Shown: in pieces, positions 42,430 through 51,840 of the stretch
How the letters are laid out: every line of letters begins with the position of its first letter
Numbering within the stretch: the stretch's first letter is position 1
Notes under the pieces: generated by a model
The model's input: only the letters and a program-made list of their open reading frames with translations
Told to the model about the DNA's origin: nothing
The model's database searches: none
DNA from: JAWXBR01 sp034440235
Lineage (GTDB): Bacteria > Bacteroidota > Ignavibacteria > Kapaibacteriales > Kapaibacteriaceae
Reading direction: 5' to 3'
Length of the DNA: 64,000 nt
Assembly: GCA_034440235.1 (NCBI GenBank)
Contig: JAWXBR010000062.1
Span: 43,601 to 107,600, forward strand
Translations under genes and position numbers: made by a program

Positions 42430-43976
42430 ACGGAGTCTCGAGACGGATCTAAAACCAGAGATTTTCTCCATGCTTCGATAGCACCATCGAGGTCGCCGAG
42501 TTGCTCAAGGATGTCTCCAAGATGATCGTAATGGGTTGCGTTGCCACCCCACAACACAGCACGTTCGATGTATGTCCGTGCTTTTTCAAACTCGCCAAGC
42601 TGAAACAGTACCCACGCGAACGTATCCAGATAACTCGGGTTCTTCTGTTCTTGCTCTACTGCACGCCAGGCCATCGTACGTGCCTGCTGCAAATTCTTGC
42701 CCCGCATGGCCAACGAGTATGCGTAGTTGTTGTTTGCCATAGAATTATTTGGGTTGAGGATCAGCGTACGGTCATATGCCGAGTCAGATCGTACACTATC
42801 ATCTTGGGAGTCGTACAGCATACCTAGACGCATCCATGCATCCTCAACAGTAGTGTCTCGCTCAATGACGCGATTGAACCATACAATGGCGTCGCGTACC
42901 AATTCCATCTGTTGCGCAACAGATCCCAGCATCATGAGAATGCGAATATCATTCGGATGTTTCGCAAGACCTCGTTGCAGCACTTCAAACGCACTATTGG
43001 TCCGTCGGACCGACAAGTTTGCCGCAGCAACTTGCAGATACTGCTCAGCTTGACTCGAAGTGGGTAAGAGTGCAGATTCGAACAACCGATCGGCAAGGGA
43101 AGTGTCTTCAATCAATAGCGCCACCATCCCAGCAATCGCTGCAAGCTGCCAGGGTTTAGCAGGTTCACGTTCCAATTCGATGAGCATTACTTGTACTGAG
43201 TCTTTGTTCAGCTGCAGTACCAACGTGTCTTCTATGAGTCTACCTAATCCAGCCGCCCAAATCTGTGAATTGCGTTCTGATCCTTTCCAAGCATTTACGA
43301 GCGTATGTGCTTCAGCAATTCGACCCGACGTTACATAGGCATCCATAAGCTCCGAGGCGATGTCGGCATCGCGCGTGTTTAACGCAGCAGCACGTGCTAA
43401 CGCATCAATGCGCGCTTCTGTATTCCTAAGTCTGCGATGCAGATCTGCGAGACGCATATAGATCGACTCATCAGGATCTCTACGCACAAGTTCTTCGAAT
43501 ACTTCTACTGCTTTTGCCGCATTGCGAGGTTCGTACAAACGACCCAGGGTATACAGTTGTCGTTTTGTTGGATGAAGGCCGCGAACGTGTTCATACGATG
43601 CAAGCGCCTCGTCGTACTTGCCGAGATCAACAAGAATTTCAGACTGTAGTTCCCACGCGTCCACTAACATCGAATCGCGCGCTAGAGCATTCTGTACATA
43701 CTCCAAGGCAAGGGCATTCTTATCCATTGCTGCATACGACCGGGCAATGGCGAACAGAATCGCAGCCGAAGAATCGTAACGCAAGGCTTGTTGAAACTCT
43801 AGAATGGCTTCGGCTTGTTTGTCCGGACGCATCTGTAATGCTGCACCATTTACAAATGCTTCCTGCGCACGCCGCTTCATCATAACACTGTCCGGCGCTG
43901 CTTGAATGTACAGCGCGCAGAACGTCATCGATAAAACGACAGTGGCAAGGGTCTTGATAAAGGGTCTATTGAGCAT
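42402..43976 (-). CDS. Exported tetratricopeptide repeat protein
   Basis: A 524-residue protein. A signal peptide (TLATVVLSMTFCALYIQA) is followed by at least ten TPR-like helical pairs, for example AILEFQQALRYDSSAAILFAIA, DAWELQSEILVDLGKYDEAL, DAWMRLGMLYDSQDDSVRSDSAYDRTLILNPNN and LDGAIEAWRKSLVLDP. Such proteins scaffold periplasmic or outer-membrane complexes; the partner is unknown. It is monocistronic on the minus strand, 92 nt after rpmB, with the rpmB terminator between them. Confidence 0.85.
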   Translation of the reverse strand: MLNRPFIKTLATVVLSMTFCALYIQAAPDSVMMKRRAQEAFVNGAALQMRPDKQAEAILEFQQALRYDSSAAILFAIARSYAAMDKNALALEYVQNALARDSMLVDAWELQSEILVDLGKYDEALASYEHVRGLHPTKRQLYTLGRLYEPRNAAKAVEVFEELVRRDPDESIYMRLADLHRRLRNTEARIDALARAAALNTRDADIASELMDAYVTSGRIAEAHTLVNAWKGSERNSQIWAAGLGRLIEDTLVLQLNKDSVQVMLIELEREPAKPWQLAAIAGMVALLIEDTSLADRLFESALLPTSSQAEQYLQVAAANLSVRRTNSAFEVLQRGLAKHPNDIRILMMLGSVAQQMELVRDAIVWFNRVIERDTTVEDAWMRLGMLYDSQDDSVRSDSAYDRTLILNPNNSMANNNYAYSLAMRGKNLQQARTMAWRAVEQEQKNPSYLDTFAWVLFQLGEFEKARTYIERAVLWGGNATHYDHLGDILEQLGDLDGAIEAWRKSLVLDPSRDSVQNKLVRYR

Positions 43977-44025
43977 TTTTTCTTAGACGAACATGCACAA
44001 CATTTCATGAGATACACATACGAAA

Positions 44026-44048
44026 AAAGGCCGCACGCGGCGGCCTTT
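44026..44048 (-). terminator. Intrinsic terminator after rpmB
   Basis: A perfect 9-bp stem AAAGGCCGC/GCGGCCTTT with a 5-nt loop, followed on the minus strand by a T-run (TTTTTTCG). It lies 20 nt after the rpmB stop. Confidence 0.9.
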
Positions 44049-44067
44049 CACTATCGTACGGACAAAA

Positions 44068-44289
44068 TTACTTTTCTAGGCGCTTCATCATCGCTGTGTA
44101 GCCAACCTTATCGAGCGTCTTTAATGCGCTCGCAGTAGCCTTCACAGTAATCCAGCGGCCTTCTTCAGGAACCCAGATACGTTTCTTCTGAAGATTAGGA
44201 AGGAAGCGACGTCGCGTCTTGTTATTCGCATGCGAGACGTTGTTTCCATAGGTCGGTCCAACACCAGTTAAATCACATCGACGGGCCAT
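44068..44289 (-). CDS. rpmB: 50S ribosomal protein L28
   Basis: A 73-residue L28 beginning MARRCDLTGVGPTYGNNVSHANNKTRRRF, the family signature, and ending in the conserved basic ALKTLDKVGY region. It has one Cys only, so it is not the zinc-binding form. ATG 44289 is fixed by homology; the longer frame to 44373 is not family-like. A TAAATTTG -7 box with a TTG about 20 nt upstream precedes it, and a strong terminator follows. Confidence 0.95.
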   Translation of the reverse strand: MARRCDLTGVGPTYGNNVSHANNKTRRRFLPNLQKKRIWVPEEGRWITVKATASALKTLDKVGYTAMMKRLEK

Positions 44290-44328
44290 GACAGCACTCC
44301 AAAGGGCAATTAATTTCAGACAAGACTT

Positions 44329-44336
44329 CAAATTTA
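44329..44336 (-). promoter_or_regulatory. TAAATTTG promoter element for rpmB
   Basis: The minus strand reads TTG, 20 nt, TAAATTTG: the best complete Bacteroidota -33/-7 pair seen in the window, about 40 nt before the rpmB start. Confidence 0.6.
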
Positions 44337-44388
44337 CACAACTTATCCCCCTGAAGCAAGGCGCGTGCCACATATTGGCACTCTTACA

Positions 44389-44604
44389 CTATTCGACGGT
44401 GGGGTGAGGCTTAAGTAACTTGACTTTCTGCCGTTGACGTGCCAGGATGTAAGTAACGAAAATGAGCGCCTCAATCACAATAATCACGTCCAATCCAACA
44501 ATTTGGGCCATCCCAATAGCATTGATAACATACATTTGGACGGCGACATAGGTTATAGCGGTGGCATAGAACCAGTTTGGCCGACTAGACCTAGAATTAC
44601 CCAT
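44389..44604 (-). CDS. Small two-helix membrane protein, unknown
   Basis: A 71-residue frame with two hydrophobic segments (YATAITYVAVQMYVINAIG and VGLDVIIVIEALIFVTYILA) and a basic tail (RQRQKVKLLK). I recognise no family. Reasonable membrane topology and lack of competing genes support it, but it could be spurious. It lies between rpmB and uvrA. A small palindrome (GTGCCA/TGGCAC) follows its stop. Confidence 0.4.
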   Translation of the reverse strand: MGNSRSSRPNWFYATAITYVAVQMYVINAIGMAQIVGLDVIIVIEALIFVTYILARQRQKVKLLKPHPTVE

Positions 44605-44755
44605 ATAGTTAGGACGGCGAAAAGTAATACTTGCATCCTCAATCCGGTTGATATGACGTCATCGATACCATATACCAAGAGCACCGATGGAATTAGCGCT
44701 CAATTTATATAGGTGCGTCGGAATTGGCAGTGGTAGATTTGTGGTTATGTAAAAA

Positions 44756-44773
44756 CCAATTGAATGCAATTGG
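44756..44773. promoter_or_regulatory. Palindrome upstream of uvrA, possible operator
   Basis: CCAATTG and CAATTGG are perfect inverted repeats around AATG, 20 nt before the uvrA start. It could be an operator, for instance of an SOS-type regulator; I did not find the same palindrome before recA. Confidence 0.3.
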
Positions 44774-44793
44774 CCGAAATACTTTAGAGCCCC

Positions 44794-47667
44794 ATGTCGC
44801 CCCCTACAAAGCTTAATTCGGACCGAATAACCACGTCACCACCGGCACCGCCAGCACGAATCATTGCTGTCCGAGGTGCTCGCGTGAACAACCTCAAGAA
44901 CGTCGACGTCGACATTCCGCGCAATACGCTGACGGTAATTACAGGACTTTCTGGCTCGGGGAAATCGTCGCTTGCGTTCGATACACTGTACGCCGAAGGA
45001 CAGCGCCGATTTGTGGAGTCGCTTAGCGCATACGCGCGACAATTCCTCGATCGCATGAATAAGCCTGAGGTCGATAGCATTTCAGGCCTCCCGCCAGCAG
45101 TAGCAATTGAGCAGCAAACGTTTTCAAAAAACCCACGTTCGACTGTTGGCACCACGACTGAGATTTACGATTATCTGAGGCTACTTTTTGGTCGGGTTGG
45201 AGTAGTGGTTGACAAAGACACCGGTGAAGTAATTCGAAAAGACTCGGCGGAGTCGGTGGCCGATGAAATACTAAAGCTTGCAGAAGGCACACGCATGTAC
45301 GTCATGTATTCGCTGCCTGTCGAGCATGCTTCGGCAGCGGATGTAAAAGAAGGACTCTTGGCAAGGGGCTTTTCGCGTGTGGTGTTTGGAAGAGATAAAA
45401 CACCCACGGATATAGCCGATATCAAAGAACTGCCAACGGTCGATGATGTGTTTGTGCTTGTAGACAGGCTCGTCATTTCGAACGACCCGGAAATGCGAAC
45501 GCGCATCACCGATTCGCTCGAGACAGCGTTTGATGCGGGAAACGGACGTTGTATTGTTCGCATACTCGAACCCGCACAAGACCATTGGTATTCTTCGCGC
45601 TTCGAAAGTGCACGCACGCAAACGCAATACATCGAGCCTGAGCCACGATTGTTTTCGTTTAATAATCCATTTGGTGCATGTCCGACGTGCCAGGGTTTCG
45701 GACGTAGTGTAGGTATCGATGAAAACTTGGTGTTCCCTGATCGCGGCATCAGCATTAGGCGCGGAGCCATTCATCCATTTCGCGGTGAAACGTTTGGACT
45801 GCATTTAAAATTTCTATTGCGCGAAGCACCAAGGGTTGGTATTCCAATCGACAAGCCCCTTCATTCCTTAACAGATGATCAATTAACATTGGTTATGAAA
45901 GGTGTGGGTGAATACATCGGCGTTGAAGGATTCTTCAAGATGCTTGAAGATAAATCGTACAAAACGCATTATCGGGTAATGCTCAGTCGGTACCGCGGAT
46001 ACACACGGTGTCATGCGTGTAATGGTGCGCGACTGCGTACGGCTGCGCGGCAGGTGTTTGTAGACGGACATAACATTCCGAAGCTAGTGATGATGACGCT
46101 CGAGGATGCTCGTGACTACTTCGACAGCATGTCGTTGTCTACACATGACGAGCAGGTTGTCGGACAGATCGTGCTTGAGATTCGACGACGTCTGCACCTC
46201 TTGTGCGACATCGGACTTGAGTATTTAACGCTCGATCGGCTCTCACATTCGTTGTCGGGTGGTGAGTCACAGCGAATAAATCTTGCAACGTCACTTGGCT
46301 CGGCCCTGGTTGGCACACTGTACGTTCTCGATGAGCCGAGCATTGGTCTGCATCCTCGCGATACAGAACGACTTCTTACGATTCTCCAACGCCTTAGAAG
46401 GCTCGGGAACACAGTCGTAGTAGTCGAGCACGACCTCGACGTTATACGCACGGCTGGTCATATCATCGACATCGGACCGAAGGCAGGTGAACACGGAGGC
46501 GAAGTTGTGTTCAGTGGGGGCATTGAAAAGATGATCGATGTTGGCACTTCACTCACTGCCGACTACCTGACGGGCAGGAAAGAAGTCTCGGTGAAGACCA
46601 CCTACAGAAAAGGTAATGGCAAACATGTTGTTGTTCACTCTCCAATGCATCACAACCTTAAAGGCGACGATACCGCCATACCTCTTGGGTGCACAACAGT
46701 CGTAACAGGAGTTTCGGGATCGGGCAAGAGTTCTCTCGTACACGATGTTCTATATGCCGGTTTACAACGGTTGATGGGTGGCTACGCAGGTGAAGTAGGT
46801 GCTTGTACATCAATCGAGGGTACCGAGCACATTCAGAGCGTAGAGATGATTGACCAAAGTCCGATAGGACGTTCATCAAGGTCTACTCCAGCAACGTACA
46901 CGAAGGTTTTCGATGCCATCCGTGATGTGTTTGCTGCAACGCAGTCTGCCAAGCAGCTGGGTTGGAAAGCGGGACATTTCTCGTTCAATGTTGCTGGTGG
47001 ACGTTGCGATATCTGTGAAGGTGAAGGTGTAGTCACAATCGAGATGCAATTCCTGCCAGATATCGAACTTCCATGCGAGGCTTGTAATGGTACACGGTAT
47101 AAGCGTGAAGCACAGAGCATTCAGTACAAAGACAAGTCCATCATCGACGTGCTTGGGATGACAGTAGACGAAGCACACCAACACTTCGCGGGTGTGCAGC
47201 GCATTGTTTCGAAGCTGCGTTTATTGCAGGCCGTTGGATTAGGGTACATCAGGCTGGGTCAGCCGTCGACGCACCTATCGGGTGGGGAAGCCCAACGTGT
47301 GAAGCTGGCAACACACCTCGAGTCGTCTGGTGACGGACACACTATGTTCATCTTCGATGAACCAACAACTGGTTTACATGTACATGACGTTTCAGCTCTC
47401 TTAAAGGCATTTAATCAACTAGTTGATAAAGGTCATACATTAGTCATCATCGAACACAACGTCCATGTAATGGCCGACGCCGATTGGATTATCGATTTAG
47501 GTCCAGAAGGCGGCGAAAAAGGTGGACACATCGTGGCAACGGGTACACCCAAGCATGTTGCTAGTATAGAAGGTTCCTACACTGGTCAGGCACTCAAAGC
47601 ATTCTATGCCCAACACGGTGTGAAGGTCGTAAAACGCAAAACCGTATCGTCGAAGAAACTATCATGA
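44794..47667 (+). CDS. uvrA: Excinuclease ABC subunit A
   Basis: A 957-residue UvrA with two ABC ATPase modules: Walker A GLSGSGKSSLAF and GVSGSGKSSL, signatures LSGGESQRINLA and LSGGEAQRVKLA, Walker B LDEPSIGLH and FDEPTTGLH. Zinc modules CPTCQGFG, CHACNGARL and the double CDICEGEG...CEACNGTR are present. It recognises bulky DNA lesions with UvrB and fits with mfd at 55.9 kb. The start is ATG 44794 just after a near -7 element (TACTTTAG). The stop overlaps the next gene as ATGA. Confidence 0.97.
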   Translation: MSPPTKLNSDRITTSPPAPPARIIAVRGARVNNLKNVDVDIPRNTLTVITGLSGSGKSSLAFDTLYAEGQRRFVESLSAYARQFLDRMNKPEVDSISGLPPAVAIEQQTFSKNPRSTVGTTTEIYDYLRLLFGRVGVVVDKDTGEVIRKDSAESVADEILKLAEGTRMYVMYSLPVEHASAADVKEGLLARGFSRVVFGRDKTPTDIADIKELPTVDDVFVLVDRLVISNDPEMRTRITDSLETAFDAGNGRCIVRILEPAQDHWYSSRFESARTQTQYIEPEPRLFSFNNPFGACPTCQGFGRSVGIDENLVFPDRGISIRRGAIHPFRGETFGLHLKFLLREAPRVGIPIDKPLHSLTDDQLTLVMKGVGEYIGVEGFFKMLEDKSYKTHYRVMLSRYRGYTRCHACNGARLRTAARQVFVDGHNIPKLVMMTLEDARDYFDSMSLSTHDEQVVGQIVLEIRRRLHLLCDIGLEYLTLDRLSHSLSGGESQRINLATSLGSALVGTLYVLDEPSIGLHPRDTERLLTILQRLRRLGNTVVVVEHDLDVIRTAGHIIDIGPKAGEHGGEVVFSGGIEKMIDVGTSLTADYLTGRKEVSVKTTYRKGNGKHVVVHSPMHHNLKGDDTAIPLGCTTVVTGVSGSGKSSLVHDVLYAGLQRLMGGYAGEVGACTSIEGTEHIQSVEMIDQSPIGRSSRSTPATYTKVFDAIRDVFAATQSAKQLGWKAGHFSFNVAGGRCDICEGEGVVTIEMQFLPDIELPCEACNGTRYKREAQSIQYKDKSIIDVLGMTVDEAHQHFAGVQRIVSKLRLLQAVGLGYIRLGQPSTHLSGGEAQRVKLATHLESSGDGHTMFIFDEPTTGLHVHDVSALLKAFNQLVDKGHTLVIIEHNVHVMADADWIIDLGPEGGEKGGHIVATGTPKHVASIEGSYTGQALKAFYAQHGVKVVKRKTVSSKKLS

Positions 47668-48710
47668 CAATTCGTTCTGTCATCCGACTGATGATTGTTC
47701 TCGCAGTACTCGCTGTGGCAATCTGGTTTACTCTTCGTTCTGTCGATCTAACAAGTCTCGGAAGCAGTCTCGACAACATCTCGTGGCCCCTTGTTTTTTG
47801 CGTCATCCCGATTATTCTACTGTCGCATTACGTTCGAGCACTTCGCTGGACAACTATTCTGTCGCCGTCCGTTCCTGTGCGCCGCGTATGGCCAGCTTTG
47901 TCGGCAGTACTCGTTGGGTATGCATCAAGCGTTATCATTCCCCGCAGTGGCGAGGTATTGCGTCCGTGGGTGTTCTCTCGTCGAACCGGCATTCCACTTG
48001 GTGCCACACTAAGCAGCGTTGTTGTTGAGCGCATCCTCGATGTGTTAACACTGTTGTGTGGTTTCGGTCTGGTGTTCATTTTTCAGCAGGATAGAGTACT
48101 GCAAGCTATTCCTAGTCTTACTCCAGAACGGTTGCTCGTCGCTGTCGTAATTCCTGCATTCTTGTTACTTGCTGTCATTGTTGTCCTAACATTTACATCC
48201 GCTGGATTGTCCCTCGCAGATCTGATCCGCAAGAAAGTCCATGCACGTTTCGGTGTCTGGTTGCATGGTGTCTTGATGCAAGTGCGGCAGGGGACTGTTG
48301 CAATTCGTACACCTGCATTATGGTTTCGACTTACACTCGAAACAGTTTCGATGTGGCTCCTATACACCATTCCGCTGTGGTTGCTATTCAAGGCAATGCC
48401 AATAGCATCATTGAACGCTCTTGGTTTTGCTGACGCCGCGTTTATGCTCGTAATCGTTTCAATAGGTGTTACAATAGCCCCGACTCCGGGAGCAATTGGC
48501 GTGTATCAGGGATTTGCTCAGACGGCACTCGTTCAGGTATACGGCACATCACCAGCCGAAGGTCTAGCATTTGGTATCGCTGCTTGGCTCGTGAACTACG
48601 GCGTTGCGTTGGTATCTGGTGCCTTGTGTTTGGTACTTGAGGTTCATGCTGGACTTAAGATGACGTCGTTCAAGCAAGTACGTCAAGAGATTCACGACTC
48701 GACATCGTAG
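47664..48710 (+). CDS. Lysylphosphatidylglycerol synthase TM region/flippase-like membrane protein
   Basis: A 348-residue protein with about eight membrane helices matching the LPG_synthase_TM (AglD/MprF N-terminal) family: FTLRSVDLTSL, SHYVRALRWTTIL, VRRVWPALSAVLVGYASSVIIPRSGEVLRPWVF, SSVVVERILDVLTLL and TPGAIGVYQGFAQTAL. It has no synthase domain, so it is probably a lipid or glycan-lipid flippase or an accessory factor. It is coupled to uvrA by ATGA. Its 3' end is duplicated in a 31-nt tandem. Confidence 0.85.
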   Translation: MTIRSVIRLMIVLAVLAVAIWFTLRSVDLTSLGSSLDNISWPLVFCVIPIILLSHYVRALRWTTILSPSVPVRRVWPALSAVLVGYASSVIIPRSGEVLRPWVFSRRTGIPLGATLSSVVVERILDVLTLLCGFGLVFIFQQDRVLQAIPSLTPERLLVAVVIPAFLLLAVIVVLTFTSAGLSLADLIRKKVHARFGVWLHGVLMQVRQGTVAIRTPALWFRLTLETVSMWLLYTIPLWLLFKAMPIASLNALGFADAAFMLVIVSIGVTIAPTPGAIGVYQGFAQTALVQVYGTSPAEGLAFGIAAWLVNYGVALVSGALCLVLEVHAGLKMTSFKQVRQEIHDSTS

Positions 48711-48751
48711 CATCCCTGACATTGACGACTCGACATCGTACCATCCCTTAT
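48690..48751. repeat. 31-nt tandem duplication across the stop codon before the ferredoxin-NADP reductase gene
   Basis: Units 48690-48720 and 48721-48751 are nearly identical (about five differences); both contain CGACTCGACATCGTA. The first includes the TAG stop of the membrane protein; in the second the TAG is TAC. The second unit ends inside the next gene's TATCTTTG promoter box. Confidence 0.85.
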
Positions 48752-48756
48752 CTTTG
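48749..48756 (+). promoter_or_regulatory. TATCTTTG -7 element before the ferredoxin-NADP reductase gene
   Basis: A perfect TAnnTTTG box six nucleotides before ATG 48763, at the junction of the 31-nt duplication. Confidence 0.55.
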
Positions 48757-48762
48757 TTGACT

Positions 48763-49782
48763 ATGCCAAACCACCACACAACTGACGTTATCATTATTGG
48801 CGCCGGACCTTGCGGACTGTTCGCAGTCTTCGAAGCCGGTATGCTTAAATTGCATTGTCACTTAGTTGACTACCTGCCTACACCTGGTGGTCAGTGCGCG
48901 GAGATCTATCCGAAAAAGCCCATCTACGACATCCCTGCGCATCCGAGTATCATGGCTGGCGATCTGATTGCCAACCTGGTGACACAGATTGCACCATTCA
49001 AACCACAGTACTCGCTTGGTGAACGCGCAGAATCGCTTGAACACCTCGAAGACGGCACGTTTAGGCTTACGACGCTAGGTGGCATCGTAATCGAAGCACC
49101 AACTGTACTCATTGCCGGTGGACTTGGGTGCTTCGAACCTCGTAAGCCCGTGCTTGATAATCTTGCCGCGTTCGAAAACGCTGGCGTAGACTACATCATT
49201 AAAGACCCAGAGAAGTATCGTAATAAAAACGTCGTTGTGGCAGGGGGCGGCGACTCTGCTCTTGACTGGACAATTGTGCTTGCAGATATCGCTGCAAGTG
49301 TAGCGCTTGTGCATCGCAGCCAGACCTTCCGCGCAGCTCCAGACAGCGTCGAGAAAGCTCACGCATTAGCTGAATCAGGAAAGATAACCTTACTTACAGA
49401 TTCTCAGGTGACGGGTTTGCATGGCAACGGACACTTAGAGAAGGTGACGATTGCGTTCACCGACAACTCGACCATAGAGCAAACTGCTGAGTACTTCATA
49501 CCGCTTTTCGGACTCTCTCCAAAACTCGGTCCGATAGCGACATGGGGTCTCGGCATGGAGCGCCACGGAGTAAAGGTCGACCCGCTGACGTATATGACGT
49601 CCGTCGCAGGTATCTACGCCGTGGGGGACATAGCTGAATACCCTAACAAGCTCAAACTCATTCTTAGCGGATTTCACGAAGCTGCTGTTGCACTTCACTC
49701 AGAGTATCAGCGCCTTCACCAGGGAAAAAAGCACATCCTGAAATACTCAACCATCACTGGTATCACAGGATTTGAAAGCTAG
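48763..49782 (+). CDS. Ferredoxin-NADP+ reductase, thioredoxin-reductase-like type
   Basis: A 339-residue flavoprotein with an FAD motif (VIIIGAGPCGLFAVFEAG), an NAD(P) motif (VVVAGGGDSALDW) and the closing GIYAVGDIAEYPNKLKLILSGFHEAA. It lacks the redox CxxC of thioredoxin reductase and carries the extra C-terminal tail HILKYSTITGITGF, both features of FNR2 enzymes such as Chlorobium FNR and Bacillus YumC. It transfers electrons between ferredoxin and NADP(H). ATG 48763 is chosen over an upstream TTG because the promoter box ends at 48756. Confidence 0.9.
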   Translation: MPNHHTTDVIIIGAGPCGLFAVFEAGMLKLHCHLVDYLPTPGGQCAEIYPKKPIYDIPAHPSIMAGDLIANLVTQIAPFKPQYSLGERAESLEHLEDGTFRLTTLGGIVIEAPTVLIAGGLGCFEPRKPVLDNLAAFENAGVDYIIKDPEKYRNKNVVVAGGGDSALDWTIVLADIAASVALVHRSQTFRAAPDSVEKAHALAESGKITLLTDSQVTGLHGNGHLEKVTIAFTDNSTIEQTAEYFIPLFGLSPKLGPIATWGLGMERHGVKVDPLTYMTSVAGIYAVGDIAEYPNKLKLILSGFHEAAVALHSEYQRLHQGKKHILKYSTITGITGFES

Positions 49783-49790
49783 TTGTTCAG

Positions 49791-50381
49791 TTACGCCCTT
49801 TGTCGTGTTGGTGAAACCGCGAAGCCACGAGCAAAAACAAGCACAGCGGTAAACAACCATGTCGACAATAGCAGGTTCACAAAGAAGCTTCCTGTACCTG
49901 CCTGGTCACGCGAGAAAATCAAGCCTGCTTCGTAACAAGCAACGAGGCCAGCTGCATTCATTGGGTACATCGTTCCGCCAGCCCAAACACCGAAATTCGA
50001 AATGATGAAGAAAAGCACAGATGCGAGTGTGCCACCACCAAGAACTTGCGTTAGGCGTGACGATGTCGTCATAAACTTGCCAATCAGTACACCTAGAATC
50101 ACGGCTCCGTATACATACAACGTCGTGTCATGAATCATCCAACCAGAGCCAAGCACGAGTCCGAGCACAACGTCACTGATGATCATGGCGGCAATCGGAA
50201 TAACAAACTGAAGCACTCTGGACTTCAACGCAAGGCCGGCAAAAAGCGCAATGGCCATCACGGGTGTGAAGTTTGGCCAGTGCGGAATAAGCCTGCTAAA
50301 TGCAACAAGTGCGATCAATAGAATCGGAGTCCAGTCTGTGGATCTGATTGCATTAAAATTGGAAGAGCGGTTGTTGTTCAT
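49791..50381 (-). CDS. DUF6580 family putative transport protein
   Basis: A 196-residue membrane protein with about five or six helices. The signature RLIPHWPNFTPVMAIALFAG and the later SNFGVWAGGTMYP are typical of DUF6580, an S-component-like family of energy-coupling transporters; the substrate is unknown. AGGTGA four bases before ATG 50381 is a good ribosome-binding site. A TATATAAT box about 50 nt upstream is a possible promoter. It converges with the ferredoxin-NADP reductase gene (8-nt gap). Confidence 0.8.
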   Translation of the reverse strand: MNNNRSSNFNAIRSTDWTPILLIALVAFSRLIPHWPNFTPVMAIALFAGLALKSRVLQFVIPIAAMIISDVVLGLVLGSGWMIHDTTLYVYGAVILGVLIGKFMTTSSRLTQVLGGGTLASVLFFIISNFGVWAGGTMYPMNAAGLVACYEAGLIFSRDQAGTGSFFVNLLLSTWLFTAVLVFARGFAVSPTRQRA

Positions 50382-50479
50382 GTTGTCACCTACAGAATGA
50401 TCGTCGTTATTTGCGTTAGTTTACATAATGCAGATTATATACCATTCTGCAAGGGTCTGCGAAGAGGTCTGGAAGCCCC

Positions 50480-51748
50480 TTAACCAATTACATTTTCAAC
50501 GTCTTGAGCTACATTTGTCAACGCTTCTGTAACCTTGTCTGAAGCGTCCTGAAGTGTTGCTGCAATCAAGAAAGCAAGTCCGGATTTCTTGAGAATTTGA
50601 CGTGCTTCTTCGGCATTTGTACCGTCCAAACGGACGATAATGGGCACGTTTACCTCGACCTGTTGGAGGGCTTGTAGGATGCCATTCGCAACCCTATCAC
50701 AGCGCACAATGCCACCAAAGATGTTCACGAGGACGGCTTTGACGTGTGGGTCTGACATCATAATTCGAAACGCATTGGCAATGCGTTCGACGTTTGCCCC
50801 ACCACCAACGTCCAAAAAGTTTGCAGGTCTGCCACCAGCAAGCTGAATGATGTCCATGGTTGCCATTGCAAGCCCGGCACCATTTACCATACATCCAACA
50901 TTTCCATCGAGTTTGATGTAGTTCAGATTGTATTTGCCAGCTTCGACCTCAAGTGGGTCTTCCTCTTCGATGTCGCGCAGTGCAGCATACTCTGGATGAC
51001 GATCTAGAGCGTTATCGTCGAAGTTCACCTTCGCATCAAGGGCCATGAACTCGCCATCTGCGGTTGTTACGAGCGGATTGATTTCCATCATACTGCAGTC
51101 CATGTCTTCATAAGCCTTGTACAGCTTCTGAATGAACGATACAAAGCTTTTGAACGACTGACCACTAAGGCCTAGACCAAAGGCCATACGGCGCGCCTGA
51201 TATCCGTGAAGGGGCTGCCCTGGCAGAACATGCTCGCGTATGATCTTTTCTGGTGTGTGTTCGGCAACATGTTCGATGTCCATGCCACCTTCTGTCGATA
51301 GCATGATAACGTTGCGCGACTTCTGACGATCGAGCAAAATGCTACAGTAGTATTCGTGAGCAATGTTCGCGCCTTCTTCGATAAATACGCGACGAACGAT
51401 CTTGCCTTCGGGTCCGGTCTGAATAGTAACTAGCTTATTGCCAAGCAGCCCATTCGCAACCTGATACACGCGGTCGGCGATGTTACCTTCGTGTATGACA
51501 GTAACGCCACGAAGCGGTTTGCCTGTCACAACAATTGCCTCGCCAGTGTTCGGATCGTGCACGGTGCCTTTACCGCGTCCACCCGCATGTATCTGTGCTT
51601 TTACAACAACAACAGAAACTCCGCGCTGAACAAAGTCATTGTACGCAATTGCGCCTGCGTCCATGGCGTTAAATACAGCCTTGCCGGTTGAAACAGGAAC
51701 GCCGTGTTGTCGAAGTAGATCTTTGGCTTGATACTCGTGAATATTCAT
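50480..51748 (-). CDS. sucC: Succinyl-CoA ligase (ADP-forming) subunit beta
   Basis: A 422-residue ATP-grasp subunit, somewhat longer than the usual 390-400. It has MNIHEYQAKDLLRQHGVPV, KAQIHAGGRGKG, MEINPLV, NGAGLAMATMDII, FLDVGGGAN and NIFGGIVRCDRVA. It makes ATP while converting succinyl-CoA to succinate. The alpha subunit sucD is not in the window. The stop is overlapped by an AAGGGGCT octamer (50474-50481). A TAGTTTTG element lies 43 nt before the start. Confidence 0.95.
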   Translation of the reverse strand: MNIHEYQAKDLLRQHGVPVSTGKAVFNAMDAGAIAYNDFVQRGVSVVVVKAQIHAGGRGKGTVHDPNTGEAIVVTGKPLRGVTVIHEGNIADRVYQVANGLLGNKLVTIQTGPEGKIVRRVFIEEGANIAHEYYCSILLDRQKSRNVIMLSTEGGMDIEHVAEHTPEKIIREHVLPGQPLHGYQARRMAFGLGLSGQSFKSFVSFIQKLYKAYEDMDCSMMEINPLVTTADGEFMALDAKVNFDDNALDRHPEYAALRDIEEEDPLEVEAGKYNLNYIKLDGNVGCMVNGAGLAMATMDIIQLAGGRPANFLDVGGGANVERIANAFRIMMSDPHVKAVLVNIFGGIVRCDRVANGILQALQQVEVNVPIIVRLDGTNAEEARQILKKSGLAFLIAATLQDASDKVTEALTNVAQDVENVIG

Positions 51749-51791
51749 TAGAGTCCTCTGGTGCTCGTCGTAAGTTTGTCGGATAGAAGAG

Positions 51792-51799
51792 CAAAACTA
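51792..51799 (-). promoter_or_regulatory. TAGTTTTG -7 element for sucC
   Basis: It fits TAnnTTTG on the minus strand, 43 nt before the sucC ATG, leaving room for a normal leader. No convincing -33 element. Confidence 0.35.
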
Positions 51800-51840
51800 C
51801 GAAATGCCCAACCGTCATCAGAATTAAGTCAAGGCATCAT

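Noticed and set aside
50425..50440. Sigma-70 type promoter with TATATAAT before the DUF6580 gene
   Set aside because: No -35 or -33 partner at suitable distance; mentioned only as possible.
50446..50481. Tandem duplication at the sucC 3' end
   Set aside because: The repeats of TCTG(C)GAAG are only 10-12 nt and irregular; weaker than the other 3'-end cases, so not listed as a repeat.
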